NCBI RefSeq assembly: GCF_001579175.1
Contig: NZ_KQ970762.1
Coordinates: forward strand, 112,471-162,228
DNA length: 49,758 nt
Reading direction: 5' to 3'
Origin: Streptococcus oralis
GTDB taxonomy: Bacteria; Bacillota; Bacilli; Lactobacillales; Streptococcaceae
Notes under the pieces: model-generated
What the model was told of the DNA's origin: nothing
The model's database searches: none
Seen by the model: only the letters and a program-made list of their open reading frames with translations
Made by a program: the position numbers and the translations under genes
Part shown: positions 1 through 8,700 of the stretch, piece after piece
How positions within the stretch are numbered: position 1 is the stretch's first letter
How the letters are laid out: every line of letters begins with the position of its first letter

Positions 1-903
1 ATCTCGACGCTGGATGTATTCCTTCATCATAGGCTCTGCGTCGTTTTTACCAGCGGTCAAGGCTTCTACTGCAGCATGTTGGGCCATGGTGTTTGCCGCA
101 GTAACCAAATATTGGTGACTCTTGATTAACTGAGCTGTGAAAGCTGCAGGAGCAAAGATAAAGCCTAAACGCCAACCTGTCATGGCATGAGACTTAGATA
201 AGCCATTGATAATAATAGCCTGATCTCTCAGCATAGTTCCCAATGATACATGATTTTCCCCTGTATAGGTCAATTCTGAATAGACCTCATCACAGACCAC
301 AAAAATATCGTATTTACGCAAAACAGCAGCTAAATCTTCCAACTGCTCCCGATTATAGGTAATCCCTGTCGGATTAGCTGGATAATTAAGAATAACCGCT
401 TTGAGCTTGTCACCTTGCTCCAAAATTGCCTTTTCCAACATTTCAGGAGTCAAGACAAAACCATTTTCAGTTGTATCAATCTCGACAATCTCTGCCCCAA
501 CTAGGTTGACAATCGGCTCATATCCTGGATAAGCAGGAGCTGGCAAAAGAACCCTGTCTCCTTCTTCTAAGATAGCTGTCAAAGTAGCAGATAAGGCCTC
601 TGTCGCTCCGATAGTAACCAAGATTTCATTTTCAGGATTGTAGTCCAACTGGTATTTTTCTTTTACAAAATCACTAGCTGCCTGGCGCAAGGTCAGTAAA
701 CCGCTCATCCCTGTATAGTAGGACTGGTTCTGGTCAATCGCTCGCTTGGCCGCCTCCTTGACATGATCTGGCGTTGTAAAGTCAGGCTCTCCCAAGGTCA
801 AACGCAGAACTCCAGGGATCTCTGAAATGGCCTGATCAAACTGACGAATCAAGGACATTTGAATCTTATCTAACTGTTTATTAAAGCGCTTGGTTAAGTC
901 CAT
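1..903 (-). CDS. PLP-dependent class I/II aminotransferase, 3' end outside window
   Basis: The reading frame starts at the ATG at 903 and runs off the left edge, giving about 300 residues. It reads as a fold-type I aminotransferase: an N-terminal LGEPDF segment, YPGYEP and NYPANPTG motifs, the CDEVYSEL segment with the PLP-contacting aspartate, and the Schiff-base lysine in NGLSKSHAMTGWRLGF (about residue 237). Such enzymes move an amino group between an amino acid and a 2-oxo acid in the cytosol; related streptococcal proteins are annotated PatA or aromatic aminotransferase. The exact substrate cannot be read here. A sigma-A -10 box (TATAAT, minus strand, 936-941) precedes it, so it is probably the first gene of its unit. 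The C-terminal domain is not visible. Confidence 0.93.
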   Translation of the reverse strand, partial: MDLTKRFNKQLDKIQMSLIRQFDQAISEIPGVLRLTLGEPDFTTPDHVKEAAKRAIDQNQSYYTGMSGLLTLRQAASDFVKEKYQLDYNPENEILVTIGATEALSATLTAILEEGDRVLLPAPAYPGYEPIVNLVGAEIVEIDTTENGFVLTPEMLEKAILEQGDKLKAVILNYPANPTGITYNREQLEDLAAVLRKYDIFVVCDEVYSELTYTGENHVSLGTMLRDQAIIINGLSKSHAMTGWRLGFIFAPAAFTAQLIKSHQYLVTAANTMAQHAAVEALTAGKNDAEPMMKEYIQRRD

Positions 904-935
904 AGATATCCCCCTTGCTTACAGAACATAGTACT

Positions 936-941
936 ATTATA
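936..941 (-). promoter_or_regulatory. -10 box of the aminotransferase promoter
   Basis: The minus strand reads TGTAGTATAATAG, with TATAAT at 936-941, about 33 bases before the ATG at 903. The -35 element is not clear. Confidence 0.5.
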
Positions 942-1022
942 CTACAAAAGCTCCCTGACCGCAAAATTCCATTTTGAGTTAATCCTTTCTGTTTTCTATT
1001 TTACTTTTCTGATGGATAAGCT

Positions 1023-1028
1023 TATAAT
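1023..1028 (+). promoter_or_regulatory. -10 box upstream of the YeiH-family gene
   Basis: TATAAT at 1023-1028 lies 27 bases before the ATG at 1056. A good ribosome site (CGGAGG) sits between them. The -35 is weak by eye. Confidence 0.5.
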
Positions 1029-1055
1029 AAAAAGTGCTTATTTTCGGAGGTTTAT

Positions 1056-2066
1056 ATGTCATTTTTATCAAAAAATGCGGCAGGAATCTTGGCCTGCCTT
1101 CTCATTTCTATCATATCCTGGTACTTAGGAGGTTTCTTTCCTGTCGTCGGAGCACCTGTCTTTGCGATTTTTGCGGGGATGCTCCTTCACCCTTTTCTAT
1201 CAGCCTATAAACAACTGGATGCCGGCTTGACCTTTAGTTCAAAAAAATTGCTTCAATATGCCGTTATTTTGCTCGGTTTTGGTCTTAATATCTCGCAAGT
1301 CTTCGCAGTTGGGCAATCTTCGCTACCTGTTATCCTCTCCACCATTTCGATTTCCTTGATTGTTGCCTACCTCTTCCAGCGCTTTTTTGCTTTGGATACT
1401 AAACTGGCTACCTTGATTGGAGTGGGGTCTTCGATCTGTGGTGGTTCTGCCATTGCTGCGACAGCACCCGTTATCCATGCCAAGGAAAAAGAAGTGGCCC
1501 AAGCCATTTCCGTTATCTTTTTCTTCAATGTCTTAGCGGCGCTTATCTTTCCAACTCTAGGAACTTGGCTTCGCCTATCCAACGAAGGCTTTGCCCTCTT
1601 TGCAGGAACAGCAGTCAATGATACTTCTTCTGTAACGGCCACAGCCAGCGCATGGGACAGTCTTTATCAGACCAATACCCTTGAGTCTGCAACCATTGTT
1701 AAACTCACACGCACCCTTGCCATTATTCCTATCACGCTCTTTCTCTCCTACTGGCAAAGTCGAGAGCAAAAAAAAAGTCACGGTTTCCAACTAAAAAAAG
1801 TCTTCCCACTTTTTATCCTTTACTTTATCTTGGCTTCTCTCTTAACAACTCTACTTACCTCTCTCGGTGTGTCCGGTAGTATCTTTACCCCTCTTAAGCA
1901 ACTCTCCAAATTCCTTATCGTCATGGCCATGAGCGCCATCGGTCTCAAAACCAATCTCATTGGATTGATCAAATCCAGCGGCAAGTCCATTCTTCTTGGA
2001 GCCCTTTGCTGGATTGCTATCATCATTACCAGCCTAGGCATGCAGGCATTGATTGGTATTTTCTAA
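1056..2066 (+). CDS. YeiH/UPF0324-family integral membrane protein
   Basis: A 336-residue very hydrophobic protein with about ten predicted membrane segments. It has the UPF0324 (YeiH) hallmarks: an N-terminal [18 protein letters not shown] segment, the conserved [13 protein letters not shown] motif near residue 130, and [12 protein letters not shown] near residue 185. YeiH proteins are often annotated as putative sulfate exporters, but the substrate is weakly established, so the transport role is inference. The start has CGGAGG seven bases upstream. It is divergent from the aminotransferase and ends in a symmetrical terminator shared with the convergent CoA-binding gene. Length is normal for the family. 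Confidence 0.9.
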   Translation: MSFLSKNAAGILACLLISIISWYLGGFFPVVGAPVFAIFAGMLLHPFLSAYKQLDAGLTFSSKKLLQYAVILLGFGLNISQVFAVGQSSLPVILSTISISLIVAYLFQRFFALDTKLATLIGVGSSICGGSAIAATAPVIHAKEKEVAQAISVIFFFNVLAALIFPTLGTWLRLSNEGFALFAGTAVNDTSSVTATASAWDSLYQTNTLESATIVKLTRTLAIIPITLFLSYWQSREQKKSHGFQLKKVFPLFILYFILASLLTTLLTSLGVSGSIFTPLKQLSKFLIVMAMSAIGLKTNLIGLIKSSGKSILLGALCWIAIIITSLGMQALIGIF

Positions 2067-2069
2067 GAC

Positions 2070-2095
2070 AAAAGGTAGCCCACTGGCTACCTTTT
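2070..2095. terminator. bidirectional terminator between convergent genes
   Basis: A perfect 11-bp inverted repeat AAAAGGTAGCC / GGCTACCTTTT with a 4-base loop, with A and T runs on either side. It lies between the YeiH-type gene and the convergent CoA-binding gene, overlapping the latter's stop codon region. Confidence 0.85.
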
Positions 2096-2531
2096 ATTGT
2101 TCAAGAATTAAGCGTGTGTGTTCTCTCTTGATACAGCGATTCATCACGATGTCGTCGCATCCTCCAGCACGCAAGATTTCTTCCGCTTCTAGACTTTCTA
2201 GACCTAGTTGTGCCCAAAAAACCTTGGCATCAGCCTTGAGAAAATCACGCGCCACATCTGGTAAAAACTCGCTCCGTCGGTAAACATTGACAATATCGAC
2301 AGGAAAAGGAATCTCAGCTAGGCTTGCATAGGCCTTTTCTCCCAAGATTTCGCCACCTGCAGCCTTGGGATTGACTGGAATGATTTTATAGCCCCGAGCC
2401 TGCATTTCCTTAGTCACTCGGTTGCTAGTTGTTTCTTCACGATCGGACAAGCCTACTACTGCTAACGTTTTACTGGTTGCAAGATACTGACGTACCACAC
2501 CATCACTTGGATTGATAAATTCTTGGTTCAT
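2094..2531 (-). CDS. CoA-binding (YccU-type) Rossmann protein
   Basis: 145 residues. It is a small single-domain CoA-binding protein resembling succinyl-CoA synthetase alpha N-terminal folds. The start of the fold is KTLAVVGLSDREETTSN (residues 21-37), followed by GYKIIPVNPKA, a strand-turn typical of the family, and VDIVNVYRRSEFLPDVA. Family members bind CoA; their cellular role is not settled. It has a plausible ribosome site (AAAGGAGGATTTCT) before the ATG at 2531. It stands alone between the prs terminator and the shared terminator at 2070-2095. Confidence 0.88.
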   Translation of the reverse strand: MNQEFINPSDGVVRQYLATSKTLAVVGLSDREETTSNRVTKEMQARGYKIIPVNPKAAGGEILGEKAYASLAEIPFPVDIVNVYRRSEFLPDVARDFLKADAKVFWAQLGLESLEAEEILRAGGCDDIVMNRCIKREHTRLILEQ

Positions 2532-2589
2532 AGAAATCCTCCTTTTTCATCAGTATAGCATATTTTGAAAAGGCTTGCAGATTTTGACT

Positions 2590-2627
2590 ACAAAAAAATT
2601 CCTAGCAAGAAAAGAAACCTGCTAGGA
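2590..2627 (-). terminator. intrinsic terminator after prs
   Basis: On the minus strand a CCTAGCA / TGCTAGG stem with a 12-base loop is followed by a run of seven T. It lies 25 bases past the prs stop. Confidence 0.8.
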
Positions 2628-2651
2628 GAACGATCTATTTCAAGTGAAAGT

Positions 2652-3620
2652 TTAGATTTTTTTCTCGATACTAAATAATGGAGAAAGAGGACGTTTTTCG
2701 TGGATACGTACAATGGCATCTCCTAAGAGATGAGCGATAGAGATTTGCTCAATCTTATCAATCAAACGTTCTTCTGGCAAGTAGATGGTATCCAAAACAA
2801 CCAATTTTTCAATAGCTGATTTTTGAATATTATCCATAGCTGGCCCCGAAAGAACTGGGTGTGTACAGCTTGCATAGACCGCAACTGCGCCTGCTTCAGC
2901 AAGAGCATCTGCCGCATGACAAATAGTTCCAGCTGTATCAATCATATCGTCAATCAAGATACAAGTCTTACCTTCTACCTTACCAATGATATTCATCACT
3001 TCACTGGTATTCATCTTGTCTACACTACGGCGTTTGTCAATAATTGCAATCGGAGTTTTCAAAAACTCTGCCAATTTACGAGCACGAGTTACCCCACCAT
3101 GGTCTGGACTGACAACAACATAGTCTTGTCCAACCATTCCACGACGTTCGAAGTAGTCCGCAATCAATGGAGCGCCCATCAAGTGATCCACAGGAATATC
3201 AAAGAATCCCTGAATCTGTGCAGCGTGCAAATCAATCGTCAACAAACGATCTACCCCAGCAACTTCTAGCATGTTTGCAACGAGTTTTGCTGTGATTGGC
3301 TCACGCGCGCGCGCTTTTCTATCCTGACGTGCGTAACCATAGTAAGGCATAACAACGTTGACAGATTCTGCACTAGCCCGCTTCAAGGCATCTACCATGA
3401 TCAAAATTTCGAGCAGATTGTCATTTACAGGTGAGCTCGTTGATTGTAGGATAAAGACATGTTTTCCACGGATTGATTCTTCGATATTGACCTGAATCTC
3501 CCCATCTGAAAATTGACGAACAGTCGATTTCCCCAACTCTATCCCAATCTCTTGCGCCACACGCTCTGCCAATTCTCTATTTGAAGAAAGGGCAAACAGC
3601 TTTAAATCAGAAAAAGACAT
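2652..3620 (-). CDS. prs: ribose-phosphate pyrophosphokinase (PRPP synthetase)
   Basis: 322 residues, a full-length class I PRPP synthetase. It makes phosphoribosyl pyrophosphate from ribose-5-phosphate and ATP for purine, pyrimidine, histidine and NAD synthesis. Visible family signatures: [14 protein letters not shown]-type N-terminal region, [20 protein letters not shown] (ATP-binding flexible loop, about 95-115), the divalent-cation signature [18 protein letters not shown] (about 130-147), [13 protein letters not shown], and the PRPP-binding loop [12 protein letters not shown] (about 217-228). The start is supported by CCGGAGGAAATC. It has its own terminator downstream and a long upstream gap, so it is likely monocistronic. 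Confidence 0.98.
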   Translation of the reverse strand: MSFSDLKLFALSSNRELAERVAQEIGIELGKSTVRQFSDGEIQVNIEESIRGKHVFILQSTSSPVNDNLLEILIMVDALKRASAESVNVVMPYYGYARQDRKARAREPITAKLVANMLEVAGVDRLLTIDLHAAQIQGFFDIPVDHLMGAPLIADYFERRGMVGQDYVVVSPDHGGVTRARKLAEFLKTPIAIIDKRRSVDKMNTSEVMNIIGKVEGKTCILIDDMIDTAGTICHAADALAEAGAVAVYASCTHPVLSGPAMDNIQKSAIEKLVVLDTIYLPEERLIDKIEQISIAHLLGDAIVRIHEKRPLSPLFSIEKKI

Positions 3621-3834
3621 GATTTCCTCCGGTATCTATGTATCACTTGTTTTTTACACAACATTTTCCATCTACCATTGTAGCGCTTTTTCCTTTATTT
3701 TTCAATCAAAAATAAAACAATAGTAAACATTTATACCCTTGTTTTTTACTATTTTATATTAGCTATATTAAAATTAAAATCGCTACATTTGAAGTAGCGA
3801 TCTTATGCTAGGATTAGAATTCTGCAAGATGAAG
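3621..3834. promoter_or_regulatory. prs promoter region and terminator of the radA operon
   Basis: No gene is visible in this 214-base gap. On the minus strand TACAAT and an upstream TTGATT could serve prs. A hairpin with an 8-bp ATCGCTAC / GTAGCGAT stem at 3779-3801 is followed on the minus strand by a T-rich tract and probably ends the dut-radA-carbonic anhydrase transcript. Confidence 0.6.
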
Positions 3835-4329
3835 TTAGTATACTTCTCTCATACTCCCTGTATCCACATCGTAAACCGCACCTGAAATAGCCACATCATC
3901 AGGAATCAGTGGAGATTCTCGAAGCAACTGCATATCCTCTTTCACACTCTCTTCAACATCCTGGAATGGTAAAAAATCTTGACCAGAAACATCAACCCCG
4001 AGCTCGTGCTTCAAATGCTCTTGAAAAGACTCGTTTTGAAAGGTTTGAGCTCCACAGTCTGTATGGTGAAGCACCACAATTTCACGTGTACCCATTTGTT
4101 GCTGGGAGATCACCAGCGAACGAATCATGTCCTCTGTTACTCTACCGCCAGCATTCCGCAAGATATGGGCATCCCCAAGTGCTAAACCTAAAGCTTGCGC
4201 GACGTGTAGCCGTGAGTCCATGCAGGTCACAATTGCTACTCTTGTTTTCGGCTTAAGTGGCAGATTTAATTTCCCATGAAGGGCAACGTAAGCCTGGTTG
4301 GCTTGCATAAACTGTTCAAAATACGACAC
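3835..4329 (-). CDS. beta-class carbonic anhydrase
   Basis: 164 residues from a GTG start at 4329. I chose this start because AAGGGGG lies five bases upstream and the protein then begins VSYFEQFMQANQAY, like the pneumococcal protein as I recall it; an in-frame ATG at 4398 would add 23 residues with no homology I know and almost abut the radA stop. It interconverts CO2 and bicarbonate in the cytosol. Zinc ligands and catalytic pair are visible as CMDSR (Cys-Asp-Arg) and HHTDCG (His and Cys). Its place at the end of the dut-phosphatase-radA cluster suggests co-transcription with the late competence operon, which is inference from gene order. Confidence 0.93.
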   Translation of the reverse strand: MSYFEQFMQANQAYVALHGKLNLPLKPKTRVAIVTCMDSRLHVAQALGLALGDAHILRNAGGRVTEDMIRSLVISQQQMGTREIVVLHHTDCGAQTFQNESFQEHLKHELGVDVSGQDFLPFQDVEESVKEDMQLLRESPLIPDDVAISGAVYDVDTGSMREVY

Positions 4330-4401
4330 GATTTCCCCCTTAAAAATTTGATAATCAAATATTTCTCCTATCTTATCATTTTTGAGAGGATTTGTCACAG
4401 A

Positions 4402-5763
4402 TTAAGCAAAGACCATTTTCAAAACTTCCTGGATAGTCGTCACTCCTATCGCCTGAATTTCTTGAGGTGGTTTAATGCCTATCAAGGAATTTTTGGGTAC
4501 ATAAATTTTTGTAAACCCAAGCTTCGCAGCTTCATTGATGCGTTGCTCGATACGATTCACACGCCGAATCTCTCCAGTCAAACCTAACTCTCCCACAAAA
4601 CATTCTTGGGGATTGGTTGGTTTGTCCTTGTAGCTCGAAGCAATGGCGACTGCAACAGCTAAGTCTATCGCAGGCTCGTCTAGTTTGACACCACCAGCAG
4701 ATTTGAGATAGGCATCTTGATTTTGCAAGAGAAGCCCTGCACGTTTTTCCAAAACAGCCATAATCAAACTCGCACGATTGAAATCAAGCCCTGTCGTCGT
4801 ACGCTTGGCATTTCCAAACATGGTCGGTGTCACCAAGGCTTGAACCTCCGCCAAAATTGGACGCGTCCCTTCCATAGTTACCACGATGGATGAACCAGTG
4901 GCCCCATCCAAACGCTCTTCTAGGAAAACTTGACTCGGATTGAGCACCTCAACCAATCCACCTGACTGCATCTCAAAGATGCCAATCTCATTAGTGGACC
5001 CAAAACGATTTTTGACTGCTCTCAAGATACGGAAGGTATGGTGGCGTTCCCCTTCAAAGTAAAGTACTGTATCTACCATATGCTCCAACATACGCGGACC
5101 AGCCAGAGTACCTTCCTTGGTCACATGCCCTACGATAAAGATGGCAATGTTATTAGTCTTGGCCAGCTGCATGAGCTCAGCTGTCACCTCTCGCACCTGA
5201 GACACAGACCCTTGCACACCTGAAATCTCAGGAGACATAATAGTTTGTATAGAGTCAATGATGAGAAAATCTGGTTGGATGCGCTCTACCTCAGCTCGAA
5301 CACTCTGCATATTGGTCTCGGCGTAGAGATAAAACTCACTATCAATATCCCCCAATCGCTCTGCTCGTAGCTTGATTTGCTGGGCAGACTCCTCACCACT
5401 GACGTAGAGAACCGTACCCACTTGAGACAACTGGGTTGAAACTTGTAAAAGAAGCGTTGATTTCCCGATTCCAGGATCCCCACCGATAAGGACGAGACTC
5501 CCTGGTACCACTCCGCCTCCAAGTACACGGTTAAATTCCTCCATCTCGGTCTTGGTTCGATTGACATTGATAGACGTTACTTCAGCCAGTTTCATAGGCT
5601 TGGTTTTTTCACCTGTCAGGGACACACGTGCATTCTTGACCTCGGCAACCTCAACCTCTTCTACAAAAGAAGACCAAGACCCACAGTTTGGACAGCGTCC
5701 TAGATACTTAGGTGAATTATAGTCACAATTTTGACACACAAATGTCGCTTTTTTCTTTGCGAT
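4402..5763 (-). CDS. radA: DNA repair and recombination protein RadA (ATC start likely)
   Basis: A RadA/Sms protein of 453 residues if read from ATC at 5763. It is a DnaB-type helicase that extends D-loops during recombination and natural transformation. Domains in order: C4 zinc finger (CQNC ... CPNC), RecA-like ATPase with Walker [11 protein letters not shown] and Walker B FLIIDS, the RadA-specific KNRFG motif, and a Lon-like C-terminal domain. The only standard start near the N-terminus is GTG at 5739, which would begin at the first zinc ligand and lose the conserved AKKKATF leader. The codon in the homologous start position is ATC, with AGAGG about six bases upstream. The Walker lysine is then K101, which matches the published pneumococcal numbering as I remember it. 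Confidence 0.95.
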   Translation of the reverse strand: MAKKKATFVCQNCDYNSPKYLGRCPNCGSWSSFVEEVEVAEVKNARVSLTGEKTKPMKLAEVTSINVNRTKTEMEEFNRVLGGGVVPGSLVLIGGDPGIGKSTLLLQVSTQLSQVGTVLYVSGEESAQQIKLRAERLGDIDSEFYLYAETNMQSVRAEVERIQPDFLIIDSIQTIMSPEISGVQGSVSQVREVTAELMQLAKTNNIAIFIVGHVTKEGTLAGPRMLEHMVDTVLYFEGERHHTFRILRAVKNRFGSTNEIGIFEMQSGGLVEVLNPSQVFLEERLDGATGSSIVVTMEGTRPILAEVQALVTPTMFGNAKRTTTGLDFNRASLIMAVLEKRAGLLLQNQDAYLKSAGGVKLDEPAIDLAVAVAIASSYKDKPTNPQECFVGELGLTGEIRRVNRIEQRINEAAKLGFTKIYVPKNSLIGIKPPQEIQAIGVTTIQEVLKMVFA

Positions 5764-5776
5764 GATAAACCTCTTT

Positions 5777-6292
5777 CTAAATTTCTACCTCACACTCAAT
5801 TACTTGGCAAAAATCAATCTTCTCGTCTGGTACAAATTGGCGCATGAGCATTCGATGAGCGACAACTAGCACTGTCTGGTAGTCTCGGTACTTTATCATA
5901 GTTTCCAAAAAACGCGCCTTCATCTCTTCAGCTGTCTCATACTGAATAGGACTATTAGGAAGCAACTCCCCCTTGTTTTCTAAAAACAGAGTACGTGCTT
6001 TTTCAAAATTCTCTATGCCACTTTCGTAAACCTGCCATTCATGCAATAAGGGTTCTACTCTCAAAGGAAGGCCAGTAGCACAAGTAAGATAAGAAGCCGT
6101 TTCTAATGCTCGCGTCACTGCAGAAGACACCAGTATATCAGCTGAGCCAAGCAAAGGATTTTGGCAAAGTTTCTGAACTTGTTGCCGTCCTTCCTTAGAT
6201 AAAGGTGCTAAATCCATCCCAAAACCTGTATAAGAACGTTCCTCTAGCTCACGGTAGTCTGGCTCTCCATGACGTACAAATATAATTTTCAT
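5777..6292 (-). CDS. histidine phosphatase family protein
   Basis: 171 residues from ATG 6292. The phosphoglycerate-mutase-like fold is shown by the N-terminal RHGE motif (VRHGEPD, catalytic His near residue 8), the [11 protein letters not shown] segment that supplies an arginine to the active site, and VVAHRMLM with the second histidine near the C-terminus. The physiological substrate is unknown. Its ATG lies one base after the dut stop codon, so translation is probably coupled, and it sits in the dut-radA operon. An upstream in-frame ATG at 6355 lies inside dut and is unlikely. Confidence 0.9.
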   Translation of the reverse strand: MKIIFVRHGEPDYRELEERSYTGFGMDLAPLSKEGRQQVQKLCQNPLLGSADILVSSAVTRALETASYLTCATGLPLRVEPLLHEWQVYESGIENFEKARTLFLENKGELLPNSPIQYETAEEMKARFLETMIKYRDYQTVLVVAHRMLMRQFVPDEKIDFCQVIECEVEI

Positions 6293-6293
6293 C

Positions 6294-6737
6294 TTAGTGC
6301 CCTGTTGATCCAAATCCACCTGTCCGAACACCGTCTGCCTCGTCTCCGTCTGCAATTAAGAAAGGCGCAAAGACAGCCTGAACCACACGTTCCCCAACTT
6401 CGAGAACCACTTCCTGGTCAGTAATATTTTTCATCTGAGCAAAGATATGTCCCTCATTCCCGGGATTGCCATAATAATCCCCATCAATAACGCCAACAGA
6501 GTTAATCAAGACTAGACCCTTCTTACGAGGGTTTGAAGAACGGTCATAAAGATAGAGGACCTCAGTTGGTTGCATATAAGCCTTGACCCCTGTTGGGACG
6601 AGAACAATCTCTCCTGGCGCGATCACCGTACGTTCTGCAACCTTTAAGTCGTAACCAGCCGCATGCGCTGTCTCACGCTTAGGTAGCAAATTTTTATCTG
6701 TAAAACTCGAAACCAATTCAAAACCACGAATTTTCAT
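6294..6737 (-). CDS. dut: deoxyuridine 5'-triphosphate nucleotidohydrolase (dUTPase)
   Basis: 147 residues, normal for a trimeric dUTPase, which converts dUTP to dUMP and keeps uracil out of DNA. The family motifs are visible in order: AAGYDLKVAE (motif 1, about 26-35), DRSSNPRKKG (motif 2), GVIDGDYYGN (motif 3 with the catalytic Asp), and the glycine-rich C-terminal arm GGFGSTGH (motif 5). It is the first gene of a tight minus-strand cluster with the histidine phosphatase, radA and carbonic anhydrase. A ComX-type box lies upstream, so late competence induction is likely. The prophage ends less than 70 bases upstream of its start. Confidence 0.97.
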   Translation of the reverse strand: MKIRGFELVSSFTDKNLLPKRETAHAAGYDLKVAERTVIAPGEIVLVPTGVKAYMQPTEVLYLYDRSSNPRKKGLVLINSVGVIDGDYYGNPGNEGHIFAQMKNITDQEVVLEVGERVVQAVFAPFLIADGDEADGVRTGGFGSTGH

Positions 6738-6754
6738 ATTTTTCTCTTTTCTAT

Positions 6755-6793
6755 TATCATTTATTCTAGGCTATTTTATCTTATTTATTCGAA
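6755..6793 (-). promoter_or_regulatory. ComX (cin/com) box upstream of dut-radA
   Basis: On the minus strand TTCGAATA at 6786-6793 matches the late competence box consensus TACGAATA at seven of eight positions and is preceded by a T-rich tract, as ComX promoters require. A TAAAAT downstream could be a sigma-A -10. In pneumococcus this operon is, as I recall, a late competence operon. The box ends 4 bp from the attL core, so the insertion leaves it intact. Confidence 0.65.
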
Positions 6794-6797
6794 AAAA

Positions 6798-6818
6798 GCA
6801 CGAAAAAAGAGCACACAA
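6798..6818. repeat. attL core (21-bp direct repeat)
   Basis: This copy begins GCACGAAAAAAG and is identical over 21 bp to 46437-46457; the flanking bases differ. The right copy is the 3' end and T-tract of the ffs gene, so the core was contributed by ffs in attB. Confidence 0.93.
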
Positions 6819-7043
6819 CAACTTATGAAGATACGCTACGATACAATCATTTACAATATGCACTAAAATCAAGTAAAAATAATAATCATATACAAGATTC
6901 TTCCGTGGACTAACGACATTTTACAGCATTTTTGCCCCTTTTTTGCCCCTTTTTGCAAACAAAAAAACCGCAAGCTAAACAGCCTGCGGTTAAAACAATT
7001 CGAACAATATTTTAGAAATTTTCCTTTCTATTTTTTAAAAAAA
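6819..7043. promoter_or_regulatory. left phage end: integrase arm sites and lysin terminator, no gene
   Basis: TGCCCCTTT occurs twice with an 11-base period at 6933-6941 and 6944-6952. The same doublet with the same period is found at the right end (46358-46377), so these are candidate integrase arm-binding sites. At 6966-6991 an 11-bp stem (AACCGC ... GCGGTT, one mismatch, AAAC loop) with flanking T on the minus strand is the terminator of the lysis operon. The rest (6819-6930) is AT-rich with nothing recognised. Confidence 0.7.
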
Positions 7044-7931
7044 TTATTTAGTAGTGATGAGCCCATCTGGCTCAACAGTAAATGCAGCCTTGTCAGCCAA
7101 GCGACCGTCTGGAAGAAGCATGTAGTAGCCATCTTTGTAAGGTACAAATCGGCTAGATAACATATTTCCATCTTTTTCGTCAAGGTAATACCAGTCTGAA
7201 TAATACTTCACCCAGCCTTTACGCATAGATCCATCACGATTGAAGTAATACCAGTATCCATCAATACGACGCCAGCTGGTTACCATGTAACCATGCTCAT
7301 CAAAGTAATACCATTGACCATCCGTATACAATACCCAATCAGATTTCACGCAATATCCTTCGGCATCGAAGTAGAACCATGATTTGTTTTCCTCGATATA
7401 CTCGAAGTCACTTTTCGGATATGTCCCATTTGCTCGAGCGTACCAATCGCCTTTATCATCCGACTGCCAGCCTTTTTTAGGTTTTTTAGGCTGTGCATTT
7501 GGGTTTGTCAAACGATACACATAATAGTAAGGCCGTCCTGCGTATAGCCAAATATCATCATGATCGTTTACTGTAATTCCATCATAACGATAGTTACAGT
7601 GGATAATGTTATCACTATCCACGAAAATACCAGTATGGCCACCTGCTCCGCTAGAGTAGCCACGGCGCCCCCAGATAAAAATATCTCCACGCTGAGCATC
7701 CCACGGAGCATTCTCAGAGATGAGCTCATACCCGTTTTTAATCAACCAATCATGTTCATACTCAGTATTGACTGCCCATCCAGCTGATACGGCTCCAGCG
7801 CTCAATAAAGCATAGTAGATTGAACTTGAACAATCATAGGAATCAGGGCCATTGCGGTCATCCATACTATAAGATACTTGCCCTTTTCGAGCTTGCATCC
7901 AGGCAATAGCCGTTTCAAGACTTAAACCCAT
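7044..7931 (-). CDS. choline-binding endolysin, Pal-like N-acetylmuramoyl-L-alanine amidase
   Basis: 295 residues from the ATG at 7931, two bases after the holin stop, with AAAGGGGAA upstream. It is very close to my memory of the Pal amidase of pneumococcal phage Dp-1. The N-terminal amidase_5/NlpC-like domain (1-145) has the catalytic Cys34 in DSYDCSSS and a histidine in GGHTGIF. The C-terminal half (about 155-280) has six choline-binding-type repeats (WYYFD and GW motifs). It cuts peptidoglycan after holin release and binds choline on teichoic acids. An in-frame GTG or ATG at 7949 lies inside the holin gene and is less likely. Confidence 0.95.
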   Translation of the reverse strand: MGLSLETAIAWMQARKGQVSYSMDDRNGPDSYDCSSSIYYALLSAGAVSAGWAVNTEYEHDWLIKNGYELISENAPWDAQRGDIFIWGRRGYSSGAGGHTGIFVDSDNIIHCNYRYDGITVNDHDDIWLYAGRPYYYVYRLTNPNAQPKKPKKGWQSDDKGDWYARANGTYPKSDFEYIEENKSWFYFDAEGYCVKSDWVLYTDGQWYYFDEHGYMVTSWRRIDGYWYYFNRDGSMRKGWVKYYSDWYYLDEKDGNMLSSRFVPYKDGYYMLLPDGRLADKAAFTVEPDGLITTK

Positions 7932-7933
7932 GC

Positions 7934-8266
7934 TTATTCCCCTTTCCACGCATCATTCATCTGTTTGACTGCTGACTCAACGAATGTATCCAAGTCCTTA
8001 TCAGTCATGCTGATATTGTACTTATTGAGTTCAGCACGGATTTTCGTACGGGCTTGTTCCAGCTTTTCCTCGCCCTTGAAGCCTGTCTCTTGAGCTACTT
8101 GCTCCACAGCGTTGACCGCGTTCTTAGCAATGATTTCGACAATCTTGATGGTCTTTTCACCGCCTTTTTTAATCAAAAAATCCTTAATCGATTTGACCGC
8201 GATACCAGCCAAAATGACAAGGATGCTGATTGCTCCGTTTGTGATGATTTCAGTAATCTGTTGCAT
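7934..8266 (-). CDS. holin, LL-H/Dp-1 type
   Basis: 110 residues from ATG 8266, chosen because GCGGAGGAAAA stands just upstream. One strong membrane segment ([13 protein letters not shown], about 12-24) is followed by a long charged helical tail rich in Lys and Glu, as in the LL-H holin family. It sits directly upstream of the lysin and its last codons carry the lysin ribosome site. It should open the membrane for lysin release; this rests on family and position. Confidence 0.88.
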   Translation of the reverse strand: MQQITEIITNGAISILVILAGIAVKSIKDFLIKKGGEKTIKIVEIIAKNAVNAVEQVAQETGFKGEEKLEQARTKIRAELNKYNISMTDKDLDTFVESAVKQMNDAWKGE

Positions 8267-8690
8267 TTGTGTTTTCCTCCGCAATTTCTAAATTTAAGTA
8301 TTTATTGAACAGGGCATCAATACGCCCATTGCCTCCGAGTTTCTTGTAGCTCGAGTGCATTTTATGGATAATGTCCGACTCGTGAACGCTTGTATATCCA
8401 CGCTTGAGTGCGACTGTAATATCACGCTCAAGCCGTAGATACATAGTAGCTAGATGCGCTTCATCATGTACTGCTAGCTTGTTGTTGATTTCGGTTATAT
8501 TTTGCTTATTCTCCTCACCGATAGCGTGAATAGTATTCAATTCGCCTTTCAGCTCCTTGAACTGTTCTTGGTTGAGGTGACCTGCTTTACTAGCTCGCAT
8601 GCCGAACCATCCAGTTGCAACAACTCCGATTGTGGGAGCAAGTTGAGTGATGGCATGTATCATTTTCTCAATTATTTCAGACCATGACAT
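8250..8690 (-). CDS. second holin-like membrane protein
   Basis: 146 residues from ATG 8690 (MSWSEIIEKM), preceded by AAGGGGGAT. An upstream in-frame start at 8723 lies in the previous gene. There is one hydrophobic segment at about 10-28 (AITQLAPTIGVVATGWFGM), then a coiled-coil-prone region and a basic tail. The gene overlaps the next holin by 17 bases. Paired holin-like proteins (holin plus antiholin or holin plus helper) are usual before streptococcal phage lysins; which role this one has cannot be told from sequence. Confidence 0.8.
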   Translation of the reverse strand: MSWSEIIEKMIHAITQLAPTIGVVATGWFGMRASKAGHLNQEQFKELKGELNTIHAIGEENKQNITEINNKLAVHDEAHLATMYLRLERDITVALKRGYTSVHESDIIHKMHSSYKKLGGNGRIDALFNKYLNLEIAEENTNATDY

Positions 8691-8700
8691 AAAATCCCCC

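Noticed and set aside
4402-4587. Plus-strand frame over the radA 3' end and similar frames opposite prs, purA and dcm
   Set aside because: Shadows of strongly supported genes.
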